Below, piece by piece: positions 14,625-22,097 of a stretch of DNA of 30,426 nucleotides. Every line of letters begins with the position of its first letter. Positions within the stretch are counted from its first letter, which is position 1. Below the pieces are notes generated by a model. The model was given only the letters and a program-made list of their open reading frames with translations. It was not told the origin of the DNA and did no database searches. The translations under genes were made by a program, and so were the position numbers. Source of the stretch: CAYWOS01 sp964459985 (lineage in GTDB: Bacteria > Bacillota > Clostridia > Christensenellales > Aristaeellaceae); NCBI GenBank assembly GCA_964459985.1, contig CAYWOS010000032.1, positions 1 through 30,426 on the forward strand, read 5' to 3'.

Positions 14625-16457
14625 ATGGCTATGATGACCCGCGAGGACATTCGCAATATCGCGATTATCGCCCACGTCGACCACGGCAAGACGACGCTGG
14701 TGGACCAGATGCTCAAGCAGGGCGGCGTGTTCCGCCAGAACCAGCAGGTCGCCGAGCGCGTGATGGACTCCAACGATCTGGAGCGCGAGCGCGGCATTAC
14801 CATCCTTGCCAAGAACACCGCCGTGCACTACGGCGACGCCAAGATCAACATCGTGGACACCCCGGGCCACGCCGATTTCGGCGGCGAGGTCGAGCGCGTG
14901 CTCAAGATGGTGGACGGCGTGCTTTTGCTCGTGGACAGCTTTGAAGGCCCGATGCCGCAGACGCGCTTCGTTTTGCAGCACGCGCTGGCGCTCAAGCTGC
15001 CCGTGATCATCGTCGTCAACAAGATCGACCGCCCGGACGCGCGCTGCGACGAGGTGGTGAGCGAGATCGTCGATCTCCTGATCGATCTGGACGCCGATCC
15101 CGCGACGCTCGACCGTCCCATCCTGTACGTTTCGGCGCGCAGGGGCACGGCGACGCTCGATCTGAACACGCCCGCCGTCGATTTGAAACCGCTCTTTGAC
15201 GCCATCATGGCATACATTCCCGCGCCGGTGGGCGATCCCGAGGGCGCGCCGCAGGTGCTGATCTCGACCATCGATTACAACGATTATGTCGGGCGCATCG
15301 GCGTGGGGCGCGTGACGCGCGGCACGCTCAAGGACAACATGCCCGTCGTGCGCTGCAACGCGCTGGATGACAAGGTGACGCAGCCGTGGCGACTGACGGG
15401 CCTGTCCACCTACGACGGGCTGCGCCGCGTCGGGACGGATGAGGTCGCGATGGGCGATATCGTGGCGCTGACCGGGCGTGCCGATATTTCCATCGGCGAT
15501 ACCGTGTGCTCGCCCGAGTGCGTGGAGCCGCTGCCCTTCGTCGCCATCACCGAGCCGACGGTGACCATGACCTTTTCGGTCAACGATTCGCCCTTCGCCG
15601 GCAGGGAAGGCCAGTTCGTCACCAGCCGCCACCTGCGCGCGCGGCTGTACCGCGAGCTTGAGACCGACGTTTCCCTGCGCGTCAAGGACGGCGAAACGCC
15701 GGACTGCTTCGAGGTCTGGGGACGCGGCGAACTGCATTTGTCCATTCTCATTGAAACCATGCGCCGCGAAGGCTACGAGTTTCAGGTGTCCAAGCCCGAG
15801 GTCATCTACCGCACGGTGGACGGCCAGAAGCAGGAGCCCGTCGAGCGCATGGTCGCCGACGTGCCGCAGGCGTACGCCGGCGCGGTCATCGAAAAGATCG
15901 GCAGGCGGCGCGGCACGCTTGAATCCATGTCGGGCGGCGACCGCGTCAGGCTGGAATTCCTCGTGCCCTCGCGCGGGCTGTTCGGCTATCGCAGCGAGTT
16001 CATGACCGATACGCGCGGCGAGGGCATCATGAGCGCCGTGTACGATCACTACGAGCCGTACAAGGGCGATATCCCCCACCGCGCCGTCGGCGCGCTGGTG
16101 TGCTTTGAGACGGGCGACGCCTCGCAGTACGGATTGTTCTACGCGCAGGATCGCGGCACGCTGTTCATCGGCGCGCAGACGCCGGTGTACGCCGGCATGA
16201 TCTGCGGCGAATCGAGCCGCCCGGGCGATATCGTGGTCAACGTGTGCAAGCTCAAGCATGTCACCAACATCCGCAACGCCTCCTCCGCCGAGGACAGCCT
16301 GCGCCTCGTTTCGGTGCATCCGCTCACGCTGGAGGAATGCCTTGAATTCATCGACGACGACGAATTGCTCGAAATCACGCCCAAGTCGCTGCGTATGCGC
16401 AAGCGCGTGCTCAGCCACGAGCAGCGCATGAAGAATTTCGCCAAGGGCAAGCAGTAA
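14625..16457 (+). CDS. typA: GTP-binding protein TypA/BipA
   Basis: TypA/BipA is an EF-G-like ribosome-associated GTPase involved in ribosome assembly and stress adaptation. The 610-residue length is typical. Visible motifs are G1 AHVDHGKTTLVDQML (residues 15-29), the switch RGITILAKN, G3 DTPGHADFGGE and G4 NKIDRPDAR. Downstream come the EF-Tu-like barrel and the BipA-specific C-terminal region, which contains GLFGYRSEFMTDTRGEG. The ATG lies 9 nt after AGAAAGAAGG. It follows prfC by 124 bp with no terminator between, so the two GTPase genes are probably co-transcribed. A strong terminator follows. Confidence 0.96.
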   Translation: MAMMTREDIRNIAIIAHVDHGKTTLVDQMLKQGGVFRQNQQVAERVMDSNDLERERGITILAKNTAVHYGDAKINIVDTPGHADFGGEVERVLKMVDGVLLLVDSFEGPMPQTRFVLQHALALKLPVIIVVNKIDRPDARCDEVVSEIVDLLIDLDADPATLDRPILYVSARRGTATLDLNTPAVDLKPLFDAIMAYIPAPVGDPEGAPQVLISTIDYNDYVGRIGVGRVTRGTLKDNMPVVRCNALDDKVTQPWRLTGLSTYDGLRRVGTDEVAMGDIVALTGRADISIGDTVCSPECVEPLPFVAITEPTVTMTFSVNDSPFAGREGQFVTSRHLRARLYRELETDVSLRVKDGETPDCFEVWGRGELHLSILIETMRREGYEFQVSKPEVIYRTVDGQKQEPVERMVADVPQAYAGAVIEKIGRRRGTLESMSGGDRVRLEFLVPSRGLFGYRSEFMTDTRGEGIMSAVYDHYEPYKGDIPHRAVGALVCFETGDASQYGLFYAQDRGTLFIGAQTPVYAGMICGESSRPGDIVVNVCKLKHVTNIRNASSAEDSLRLVSVHPLTLEECLEFIDDDELLEITPKSLRMRKRVLSHEQRMKNFAKGKQ

Positions 16458-16488
16458 CCGTCGCGACATATCCGCCGTGACATAAAAG

Positions 16489-16512
16489 CCTCCCGTTTTT
16501 CGGGAGGTTTTT
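16489..16512. terminator. Bidirectional terminator between typA and the YfcE-like gene
   Basis: A perfect 7-bp stem, CCTCCCG (16489-16495) and CGGGAGG (16501-16507), has a T5 loop and TTTTT on the plus strand. AAAA just before the stem gives a U-tract on the minus strand as well, so it can serve both convergent units. Confidence 0.85.
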
Positions 16513-16530
16513 GATAGAATCGGGCGTTTT

Positions 16531-16986
16531 TCAGTACAATTGCGCGTCGAGCGCGCCGCTGTCATGGATCGTGAGCAGCGCGAAGCGCCCGTCCATCGCC
16601 GCGCCGGGATTGAGCAGCAGCACGGCGCCGCGCCAATCGCACAGGGGCTTGTGCGTGTGTCCGAACAGCGCGGCGTTCGCGCCGATTTCCCGCGCGCGGG
16701 ACAAAAGCATCGCCGTCGTCAATCGCACGTGATAGGCATGCCCGTGCGTCATGAACAGCGTCGCGCCGCCGAGCGTTTCGGTCAGTTCGTCGCCGCTTGA
16801 GCCGTCGCAGTTGCCGTGCACGCGGATAACGCGCGGGAAGGCGTCCGCGTAATCGTCCAAATCGTGATACCCGTCGCCCAGATGGATAAGGCAGTCGATC
16901 TTCGCGATCGCTTCCATGCGCATCAGCACGCTGCCGAGCGCGCCGCGCTCGCCGTGCGAATCGCTGACGACGCCGATCTTCATCAT
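16531..16986 (-). CDS. YfcE/MJ0936-like metallophosphodiesterase
   Basis: This is a 151-residue calcineurin-like phosphoesterase of the YfcE/MJ0936 family, which hydrolyses small phosphodiesters in vitro; the natural substrate is generally unknown. The two-metal motifs are present in order: DSHG (residues 9-12), GDGYHD, GNCD, THGH and GHTH. The start ATG at 16986 overlaps the TGA of the upstream RNase PH-RdgB gene (ATGA), so it is translationally coupled to it. This arrangement (rph, rdgB, yfcE-like) is familiar from clostridial genomes and suggests a shared nucleotide or RNA turnover role. A bidirectional terminator follows. Confidence 0.92.
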   Translation of the reverse strand: MMKIGVVSDSHGERGALGSVLMRMEAIAKIDCLIHLGDGYHDLDDYADAFPRVIRVHGNCDGSSGDELTETLGGATLFMTHGHAYHVRLTTAMLLSRAREIGANAALFGHTHKPLCDWRGAVLLLNPGAAMDGRFALLTIHDSGALDAQLY

Positions 16987-18305
16987 GACAGGATCTCCTC
17001 GATGCGCGGCAGCATCCGCCGGAGCGCCGATGCGCGGTGGCTGACGCGGTTTTTCTCCTCGGCGGGCATTTCGGCGAAGGTTTCGCCGCTCACGTACTCG
17101 AAGTACGGGTCGTAGCCGAAACCGCCCTCGCCGCGCGGCTCGAAGGTGATCACGCCGGGGCACACGCCCGTTTCGACCGTCGTTTCGCGCCCGGGCGCGG
17201 CCAGCGCCATCGCGCAGACGAACTGCGCCGTGCGGTCGTAGAGCGGCACGCCCTCTAAATTTTTGATCAGCAGCGCGTTGTTTTCGCCGTCGCGCCCGTG
17301 ATCGCCCGCGTACCGCGCCGAGCGCACGCCGGGCGCGCCGCCCAGCGCGTCCACCGTCAGCCCCGAATCGTCGGCGAGCGTCGGCAGCCCGGTTTTCCGG
17401 CTGACGCATTCCGCCTTGATCACGGCGTTTTCCGCGAAGGTCGCGCCCGATTCCTCGACGTCCAGTTCGACGCCCGCCTCGGACAGCGAGAGCACGACGA
17501 CGTCGTCGTCGAGTATAGCACGGATCTCGGCGATCTTGTGCGCGTTGTTGCTGGCGATGACGAGCGCCGGCTTTTCGCCGCGCGGCGACGGGCTTTCGCC
17601 GAGGATCTCCCTTTGCTTTTGCATCAGCTCGCGCGCGCCCTTTTCGCCCAGCGCCAGCAGCGCGGCCAGTTCCGCCCGCGTGAACGCGCGCCCCTCGCCC
17701 GTGCCCTGTATCTCGATGATTTCGCCGCGCTCGTTGAACACCATGTTGACGTCCGCCTGCGCCGCGCTGTCCTCGATATAGCATAGATCGAGCGCCGGCT
17801 CGCCCTCGACGATGCCCGCGCTGACGGCGGCGATCTGCCGGGTGAGCGGCGAAACCTCGATCATGCCCGTCTTGAGCATTTTTTGCACCGCGAGCGCCAG
17901 CGCGACGTACCCGCCCGTGATGGACGCCGTGCGCGTGCCGCCGTCCGCCTCGAGCACGTCGCAGTCGATCGTGATCGTATACTCGCCCATGCGCGTCCTG
18001 TCGACCGCCTGCCGGAGCGAACGCCCGATCAGCCGCCCGATCTCGACGCCGCGCCCGTCCTTTTTCACGCCGTCGCGCGCCTTGCGCCGGCCTGTCGAGG
18101 CGGGCAGCATGGCGTATTCCGCCGTCACCCAGCCCTCGCCCTTTCCGCGCAGGAAGGGCGGAACGCCCTCCTCGACCGACGCCGTGCAGATAACGCGCGT
18201 GCCGCCCGTCGATATCAGGCAGCTCCCGAACGCCGTTTTGACATAGTGCGGAAGAATGGACACCTCGCGCATTTCATCCTGTTCCCGCCCGTCCCCGCGT
18301 GACAT
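16983..18305 (-). CDS. rph-rdgB: Fused RNase PH and XTP/dITP diphosphatase
   Basis: This is a 440-residue two-domain protein. Residues 1 to about 240 are RNase PH, the phosphorolytic 3'-5' exonuclease that trims tRNA 3' ends: MSRGDGREQDEMREV start, ICTASVEEGVP, GRLIGRSLRQAVD, EADGGTRTASITGG and the catalytic YIEDSAAQADVN. Residues 246-440 are RdgB/HAM1, which hydrolyses XTP and dITP to keep deaminated purines out of nucleic acids: ASNNAHKIAEI, FAENAVIKAE, ADDSGLTVDALGGAPGVRSA and GFGYDPYF. Both active sites look complete. A short linker (GESPSPRGE) joins them, without a frameshift. The ATG has GGAGG upstream. In most bacteria these are separate genes, often adjacent; such fusions are known in some Firmicutes. 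Confidence 0.94.
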   Translation of the reverse strand: MSRGDGREQDEMREVSILPHYVKTAFGSCLISTGGTRVICTASVEEGVPPFLRGKGEGWVTAEYAMLPASTGRRKARDGVKKDGRGVEIGRLIGRSLRQAVDRTRMGEYTITIDCDVLEADGGTRTASITGGYVALALAVQKMLKTGMIEVSPLTRQIAAVSAGIVEGEPALDLCYIEDSAAQADVNMVFNERGEIIEIQGTGEGRAFTRAELAALLALGEKGARELMQKQREILGESPSPRGEKPALVIASNNAHKIAEIRAILDDDVVVLSLSEAGVELDVEESGATFAENAVIKAECVSRKTGLPTLADDSGLTVDALGGAPGVRSARYAGDHGRDGENNALLIKNLEGVPLYDRTAQFVCAMALAAPGRETTVETGVCPGVITFEPRGEGGFGYDPYFEYVSGETFAEMPAEEKNRVSHRASALRRMLPRIEEILS

Positions 18306-18390
18306 AACCGCCGCCTCCGTTCCGTCAATTCGTCCCGATCGGGATATCCTCCCGCGCCCGGCGGGAAAACCGCAGCTAATGATGAGAAAT

Positions 18391-18520
18391 CCTGCGCCCC
18401 GAAAACCGTCCCCGGCAGAAAAGCGCGTCGCCCGGAAAATGATCCCGGATAGGAAAGATGCGCGCCCGGAAACGTCCCCGGTAGAAAAGCGCCGCGCCCG
18501 GAAAACCGCCCCTGATAAGG
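18391..18520 (+). repeat. Degenerate tandem repeat, about 31-36-bp units
   Basis: Four imperfect units follow the pattern GCGCCCGGAAAAC, then TCCCCGG, then AGAAAAG, starting near 18394, 18426, 18461 and 18493; weak similarity extends upstream to about 18355. They fill most of the gap between rpsT and the rph-rdgB gene. The frame through them gives a Lys/Arg/Pro-rich reading without a convincing start, so it is judged non-coding. Confidence 0.6.
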
Positions 18521-18549
18521 AAAAACCCGCTTATCAAGCGATAAGCAGG
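18521..18549 (-). terminator. Intrinsic terminator of rpsT
   Basis: On the minus strand CCTGCTTATC, loop GCTT and GATAAGCGGG form a 10-bp stem (one G.U pair) followed by TTTTT, 18 bp after the rpsT stop codon. Confidence 0.85.
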
Positions 18550-18566
18550 CCTGTGAGCATCAGGGA

Positions 18567-18833
18567 TTACTCGGCCTTCGCCTTGTCCAGAGCCTTGGCG
18601 AGACGAGCCTTTTTGCGGTTCGCGGCGTTCTTGTGGATAACGCCCTTGGCGGCCGCTTTATCAATAGCGGAGGTGGTGGCGCTCAGCTGAACGCTGGCGG
18701 GCTCGACGCCCTCGGCCAACGCAAGATGATACTTCCTCACGGCGGTCTTGACGCCGCTTTTCACCATACGGTTCCGCAGATTCTTTTTCTGGCTCACCTT
18801 GACGCGCTTCATGGCGGACTTAATGTTCGGCAA
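18567..18833 (-). CDS. rpsT: 30S ribosomal protein S20
   Basis: S20 is a primary 16S rRNA-binding protein of the small subunit. The 88-residue basic protein has the standard beginning MPNIKSAMKRVK and the conserved VIHKNAANRKKARL segment near the C-terminus. The start codon is TTG: GGAGGTG lies 8 nt upstream, and no ATG occurs before codon 8. A UUG start is also used by Escherichia coli rpsT, where it takes part in S20 autoregulation. It is transcribed alone, with its own promoter and terminator. Confidence 0.96.
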   Translation of the reverse strand: MPNIKSAMKRVKVSQKKNLRNRMVKSGVKTAVRKYHLALAEGVEPASVQLSATTSAIDKAAAKGVIHKNAANRKKARLAKALDKAKAE

Positions 18834-18877
18834 CTTTCTTCACCTCCTTTAAGAGCTTGCTGGAATCAGCATTGGCT

Positions 18878-18906
18878 ATTGTAGCATACGAACGGACAAA
18901 ACGCAA
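18878..18906 (-). promoter_or_regulatory. Sigma-A promoter of rpsT
   Basis: On the minus strand TTGCGT (18901-18906), a 17-bp spacer and TACAAT (18878-18883) preceded by TGC (extended -10) are present. The transcript would start about 38 nt before the TTG start codon. Confidence 0.75.
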
Positions 18907-18919
18907 GCGTTTTTTTGAG

Positions 18920-18946
18920 AAAAATGCCGCTTTTCCGCGCGGCGGC
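18920..18946 (-). terminator. Weak terminator after the beta-CASP gene
   Basis: On the minus strand GCCGC (overlapping the stop codon), an 11-nt loop and GCGGC are followed by ATTTTT. The stem is short but has a U-tract; it also lies just upstream of the rpsT promoter. Confidence 0.4.
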
Positions 18947-20565
18947 TACGAACGCCACCTGTCGAGCAGGGCGTTCAGCTGTTTGACGAAGGCGGCGCGC
19001 TGTTTTACGCTCATGCCGCGCGCGGCTTGGGCAGCGGCGTTCAGGCGCTTGAGCGCGCTGTCGAGCGCCCTGCCGTCGTCGGCCGGCTTTTCGTTTCGCG
19101 CGCCCGTCCGATCGTCGGCGCGCGCTTCCCGGACGCGCTCGCGGCTGCCCTCGGCGACGCGGACGTCCCCGATCAGATCCCAGCATTCGCCGTTGTAGGG
19201 CGCGCAGGCGGTCTGCCCCTGCTCGCTTTCAAGGCGGGAGACAAGCGTCAGCGCCGACTGCTCCTCGCCGTGCGTCACGAAAAACCGCGCGGGCTTGGGA
19301 TCAAAGGACGACGCCCATTTGAGCAGCCCTTTGTCGTCGGCGTGGCCGCTGATGGCGGACAGCGTGGCGATCCTCGCCCGGACGGCGACGGTTTCGCCGA
19401 ACAGCCGGACCTCCTCCGCCCCGTCCTGCAAAAGCCGTCCCAGCGAGCCTGCCGCCTGATAGCCCACGAACAGCACGGTTGAATCCTCACGCCAGAGATT
19501 GTGCTTGAGATGATGCCTTACGCGCCCCGCCTCGCACATGCCGCTCGCCGACAGGATCACCGAGGGCGACTTGTCAAAATTGATCTGCTTGCTCTCGTCG
19601 CTTGTCACGGCGGTCGTCAGCCCGGGGAAGGCGATGGGGTTGACGCCGCTTTCGATGAGCGCGTTGGTTTCGGGATCAAAGCACACGGGATTGCTCCGGT
19701 CGAAGATGTGCGTGCACTCGATGGCGAGCGGGCTGTCGACGTATACCGTGAAGCCGTCGTGCCCGCGCACCAGCCCCTTTTGCTTGATCTCGCGGATGAA
19801 ATAGAGCATTTCCTGCGTTCGGCCCACGGCGAAGGACGGGATGACGACGTTGCCGCCCCGGTCGAACGTCGATTGCAGGATGTCGGTCAATTGCCCGATA
19901 TAATCGGCGCGGTCGCCGTGCGAGCGGTCGCCGTAGGTCGATTCGATCACGGCGTAGTCGGCGCGCGTCAGGTATTGCGGATCGTTGAGCAGCGGCTGGC
20001 GGACGTTGCCGATATCGCCCGAAAAGACGAGCGCGCGCGTTTCGCCGCCCTCCGTGAGCGTCAGCGTCACGCTGGCGGAGCCCAGCAGATGCCCGGCGTC
20101 GGTAAAGCGCGCCGTCACGCCGTCAAAGATCGCCGTTTCCGCCTCGTAGCGCACGGGGACGAACTGCTTGAGCGCGTTTTCCGCGTCCTGACAGGTGTAC
20201 ATCGGCGGCTCGGGCTGTTTGCCCGCGCGCTGCGCCTTGCGCGCCGCCCACTGCGCCTCCATTTCCTGGATATGCGCCGAATCCATCAGCATGATGCCGC
20301 ACAATTCCGCCGTCGCCTCGGTGCAGTACACCTTGCCGCGAAAGCCGCGCGCGTACAAAAGCGGGATCTTGCCCGAATGGTCGATATGCGCGTGCGTGAG
20401 CACGAGCGCGTCGATCATGGCGGGGAGGATGGGCAAATCGGCGTTGACGTACGTGTCGCGTCCCTGCTCCATGCCGCAGTCGATCACCAGCCGCTTGCCG
20501 GCGGCCTCGAGATAGTACAGGCTGCCCGTCACCTCGCGGGCCGCTCCCAGAAAGGTTAATCGCAT
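18946..20565 (-). CDS. MBL/beta-CASP RNA nuclease-like protein
   Basis: This is a 539-residue cytoplasmic metallo-beta-lactamase of the beta-CASP group (YSH1/CPSF-like exonuclease family), predicted to process or degrade RNA. Motif 2 HAHIDHSG (about residues 57-64), motif 3 DAGHLLGSA, motif 4 FSGDIGN, the beta-CASP domain (VYVDSPLA, SASGMCEAGRVRHHL) and the late motifs SAISGHADD and FVTHGE are all present. It differs from RNase J, which has a different C-terminal arrangement. The last 70 or so residues are Arg/Ala-rich and may be a disordered or RNA-binding tail. The ATG has GGGAGG 6 nt upstream. It is divergent from cotJ and precedes rpsT on the same strand, with a separate rpsT promoter. 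The natural substrate is unknown. Confidence 0.9.
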   Translation of the reverse strand: MRLTFLGAAREVTGSLYYLEAAGKRLVIDCGMEQGRDTYVNADLPILPAMIDALVLTHAHIDHSGKIPLLYARGFRGKVYCTEATAELCGIMLMDSAHIQEMEAQWAARKAQRAGKQPEPPMYTCQDAENALKQFVPVRYEAETAIFDGVTARFTDAGHLLGSASVTLTLTEGGETRALVFSGDIGNVRQPLLNDPQYLTRADYAVIESTYGDRSHGDRADYIGQLTDILQSTFDRGGNVVIPSFAVGRTQEMLYFIREIKQKGLVRGHDGFTVYVDSPLAIECTHIFDRSNPVCFDPETNALIESGVNPIAFPGLTTAVTSDESKQINFDKSPSVILSASGMCEAGRVRHHLKHNLWREDSTVLFVGYQAAGSLGRLLQDGAEEVRLFGETVAVRARIATLSAISGHADDKGLLKWASSFDPKPARFFVTHGEEQSALTLVSRLESEQGQTACAPYNGECWDLIGDVRVAEGSRERVREARADDRTGARNEKPADDGRALDSALKRLNAAAQAARGMSVKQRAAFVKQLNALLDRWRS

Positions 20566-20597
20566 GCGCTGCCTCCCAAGGAATGATTTTCGTATTC

Positions 20598-20626
20598 ATT
20601 ATAACCCATTCCGCGCGTTCATGCAA
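20598..20626 (-). promoter_or_regulatory. Sigma-A promoter of the beta-CASP gene
   Basis: On the minus strand TTGCAT (20621-20626), a 17-bp spacer and a perfect TATAAT (20598-20603) lie 33 bp upstream of the ATG. Confidence 0.75.
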
Positions 20627-20655
20627 AGCCTTCCCGAACCTTTCGCCGCGCCGGG

Positions 20656-20663
20656 CATACGAT
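20656..20663 (+). promoter_or_regulatory. Possible sporulation-sigma -10 element of cotJ
   Basis: CATACGAT lies 45 bp upstream of cotJA and resembles the sigma-E -10 (CATACAnT); cotJ is under sigma-E in Bacillus. No clear -35 is seen at 14-15 bp. A 6-bp hairpin (20669-20684, loop GATG) follows in the predicted leader. Confidence 0.3.
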
Positions 20664-20707
20664 GAATGCGGAGCGATGGCTCCGAGCAACGAGAGAGGAG
20701 AATCACA

Positions 20708-20875
20708 GTGAACGATCAAGTATTGACCGCGAAAGCGTCCCTGGCGATGGCGTACGTGCCGTGGCAGCCGTGGGGCGATCTGTATAACGAGTGCGTCGCG
20801 CTCGAGCGGGGCACGGCGTTTCCGACGCTTTATCTTCCGTTTTTGGCGAGGGAGGCGAGCCCATGGATTCGATGA
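20708..20875 (+). CDS. cotJA: Spore coat-associated protein CotJA
   Basis: This is a 55-residue protein of the spore coat or the layer beneath it. The family core is clear: LAMAYVPWQPWGDLYN then a LERGTAFPTLYLPF segment, matching the CotJA pattern in which an aromatic-rich N-terminus precedes a GT-FP-L-LPF motif. The start codon is GTG, 7 nt after GAGAGGAG; the longer in-frame reading from 20666 lies across the promoter region. Its end overlaps cotJB by 13 bp, so the genes are translationally coupled. Confidence 0.9.
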   Translation: MNDQVLTAKASLAMAYVPWQPWGDLYNECVALERGTAFPTLYLPFLAREASPWIR

Positions 20876-21360
20876 GAAATATTGACTGCGGACGCTGCGC
20901 GGCGCCGACCGCCGGCGCGGCCGCGAACGATTGCCCGTACACGACCGGCTGCGCGTACGCGACCGGCAGCGCGCGCACCCGACGCTGCGGCGCGGCCGCG
21001 GCGTCCTGCCCGACCGCGGCGTCCTGCCCGGACGTCGCCGGCCAGACCGCCGCGTTCGCCGCGACGACGGCGCGCTGCGCCGCCTGCGGCGGCTGCCCCT
21101 GCGCCTGCCCCGAAACGCGCGAGAGCGCGCTGCGCCGCGTGCAGCAGTACGGCTTCATGACGGACGATCTGCGCCTGTTCCTCAACACGCATCCGACGTG
21201 CGAGGAGGCGCTCGAGGCGCTTCAGCGCTATATCGCGCTGGAGAGAACCGAAAAGGCAAAATTCGAGGATCGCTACGGCTCGCTCACGCTCGAGGCGGTC
21301 GAATCCGCGGAGGATTACGACTGGATCTCCTGCCCGTGGCCGTGGCATGTGGAGGGATAG
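20863..21360 (+). CDS. cotJB: CotJB with a cysteine-rich N-terminal extension
   Basis: This is a 165-residue spore-coat protein. The CotJB domain occupies about residues 85-165 (RRVQQYGFMTDDLRLFLNTH, then ALQRYIALERTEKAKFEDRYG and the ending DWISCPWPWHVEG). Ordinary CotJB proteins consist of little more than this domain. Here about 85 residues precede it, rich in Ala, Thr and Cys, with 12 cysteines (for example CPYTTGC and CAACGGCPCAC). That composition suggests disulfide or other cross-linking in the coat, or metal binding. The ATG at 20863 has GGGAGGCGAG at a proper distance. No frameshift is needed to join extension and domain, so the extension is probably real. Confidence 0.85.
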   Translation: MDSMRNIDCGRCAAPTAGAAANDCPYTTGCAYATGSARTRRCGAAAASCPTAASCPDVAGQTAAFAATTARCAACGGCPCACPETRESALRRVQQYGFMTDDLRLFLNTHPTCEEALEALQRYIALERTEKAKFEDRYGSLTLEAVESAEDYDWISCPWPWHVEG

Positions 21361-21363
21361 CGT

Positions 21364-22008
21364 ATGTGGACGTATGAAAAGAAGCTCCAGTACCCCGTGA
21401 AAATCAAGCGCACCGACGCCGCGCTCGCCAAGGTCATCATATCGCAGTTCGGCGGGCCGGACGGCGAATTGGCGGCGTCGATGCGGTATCTGTCCCAGCG
21501 TTATACCATGCCGTATGCCCGCGCGATCGCCACGCTGACCGATATCGGCACCGAGGAGCTGGCGCATATGGAAATGGTCTGCGCCATCGTTCACCAGCTC
21601 ACGCGCAACCTGACGCCCGAACAGATCAAGGCGCAGGGCTTCGCCGACTATTATGTCGATCACACGCTCGGGCTGTGGCCGCAGGCGGCGGGCGGCTTCC
21701 CGTTCACGGCGGCGGTGTTCCAGTCCAAGGGCGATCCCATCACCGATCTGCACGAGGACATGGCGGCCGAGCAAAAGGCGCGCACGACGTATGACAACAT
21801 CCTGCGCCTGACCGACGATCCCGACGTGCTCGATCCCATCCGCTTCCTGCGCCAGCGCGAGGTGGTGCACTTCCAGCGCTTCGGCGAGGCGCTGCGCGTC
21901 GTGCAGGAAAACCTTGACAGCCGCAATTTCTACGCGTATAACCCGGCGTTCGACGGCAAGGTCGCCGTCGAGGGCGACAGCTGCGCCGTCACGACGGGCC
22001 TTCTGTAA
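21364..22008 (+). CDS. cotJC: CotJC, manganese-catalase-family spore coat protein
   Basis: This is a 214-residue ferritin-like four-helix protein of the manganese catalase family, found in the spore coat. The likely dinuclear metal ligands are present: Glu in GPDGELAASMRYL, the EELAHMEM pair, Glu in DMAAEQKAR and the His in REVVHFQRFGEAL. Length is normal for CotJC, shorter than the full catalases. It starts 4 bp after cotJB with GGAGGG upstream and ends the operon; a strong terminator follows. Peroxide protection of the spore is the usual proposal for the family. Confidence 0.94.
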   Translation: MWTYEKKLQYPVKIKRTDAALAKVIISQFGGPDGELAASMRYLSQRYTMPYARAIATLTDIGTEELAHMEMVCAIVHQLTRNLTPEQIKAQGFADYYVDHTLGLWPQAAGGFPFTAAVFQSKGDPITDLHEDMAAEQKARTTYDNILRLTDDPDVLDPIRFLRQREVVHFQRFGEALRVVQENLDSRNFYAYNPAFDGKVAVEGDSCAVTTGLL

Positions 22009-22022
22009 TCCTTTCCCGCGCG

Positions 22023-22058
22023 GGGATTGGCGTATAACGCGCCAATCCCTGTTTTTTT
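22023..22058 (+). terminator. Intrinsic terminator of the cotJ operon
   Basis: Arms GGGATTGGCG (22023-22032) and CGCCAATCCC (22040-22049) form a perfect 10-bp stem with a 7-nt loop, followed by TG and seven Ts. Confidence 0.9.
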
Positions 22059-22097
22059 GCGCGTTTCGGGTCATACTACGCGCGAAAGGGTGAAAGC

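Noticed and set aside
14355..16565. 736-codon minus-strand frame opposite typA
   Set aside because: It is a shadow of the TypA coding sequence.
18632..18640. Perfect DnaA box (TTATCCACA on the minus strand)
   Set aside because: It is a single copy inside the conserved VIHKN coding segment of rpsT; no cluster or AT-rich unwinding region accompanies it, so it is not an origin.
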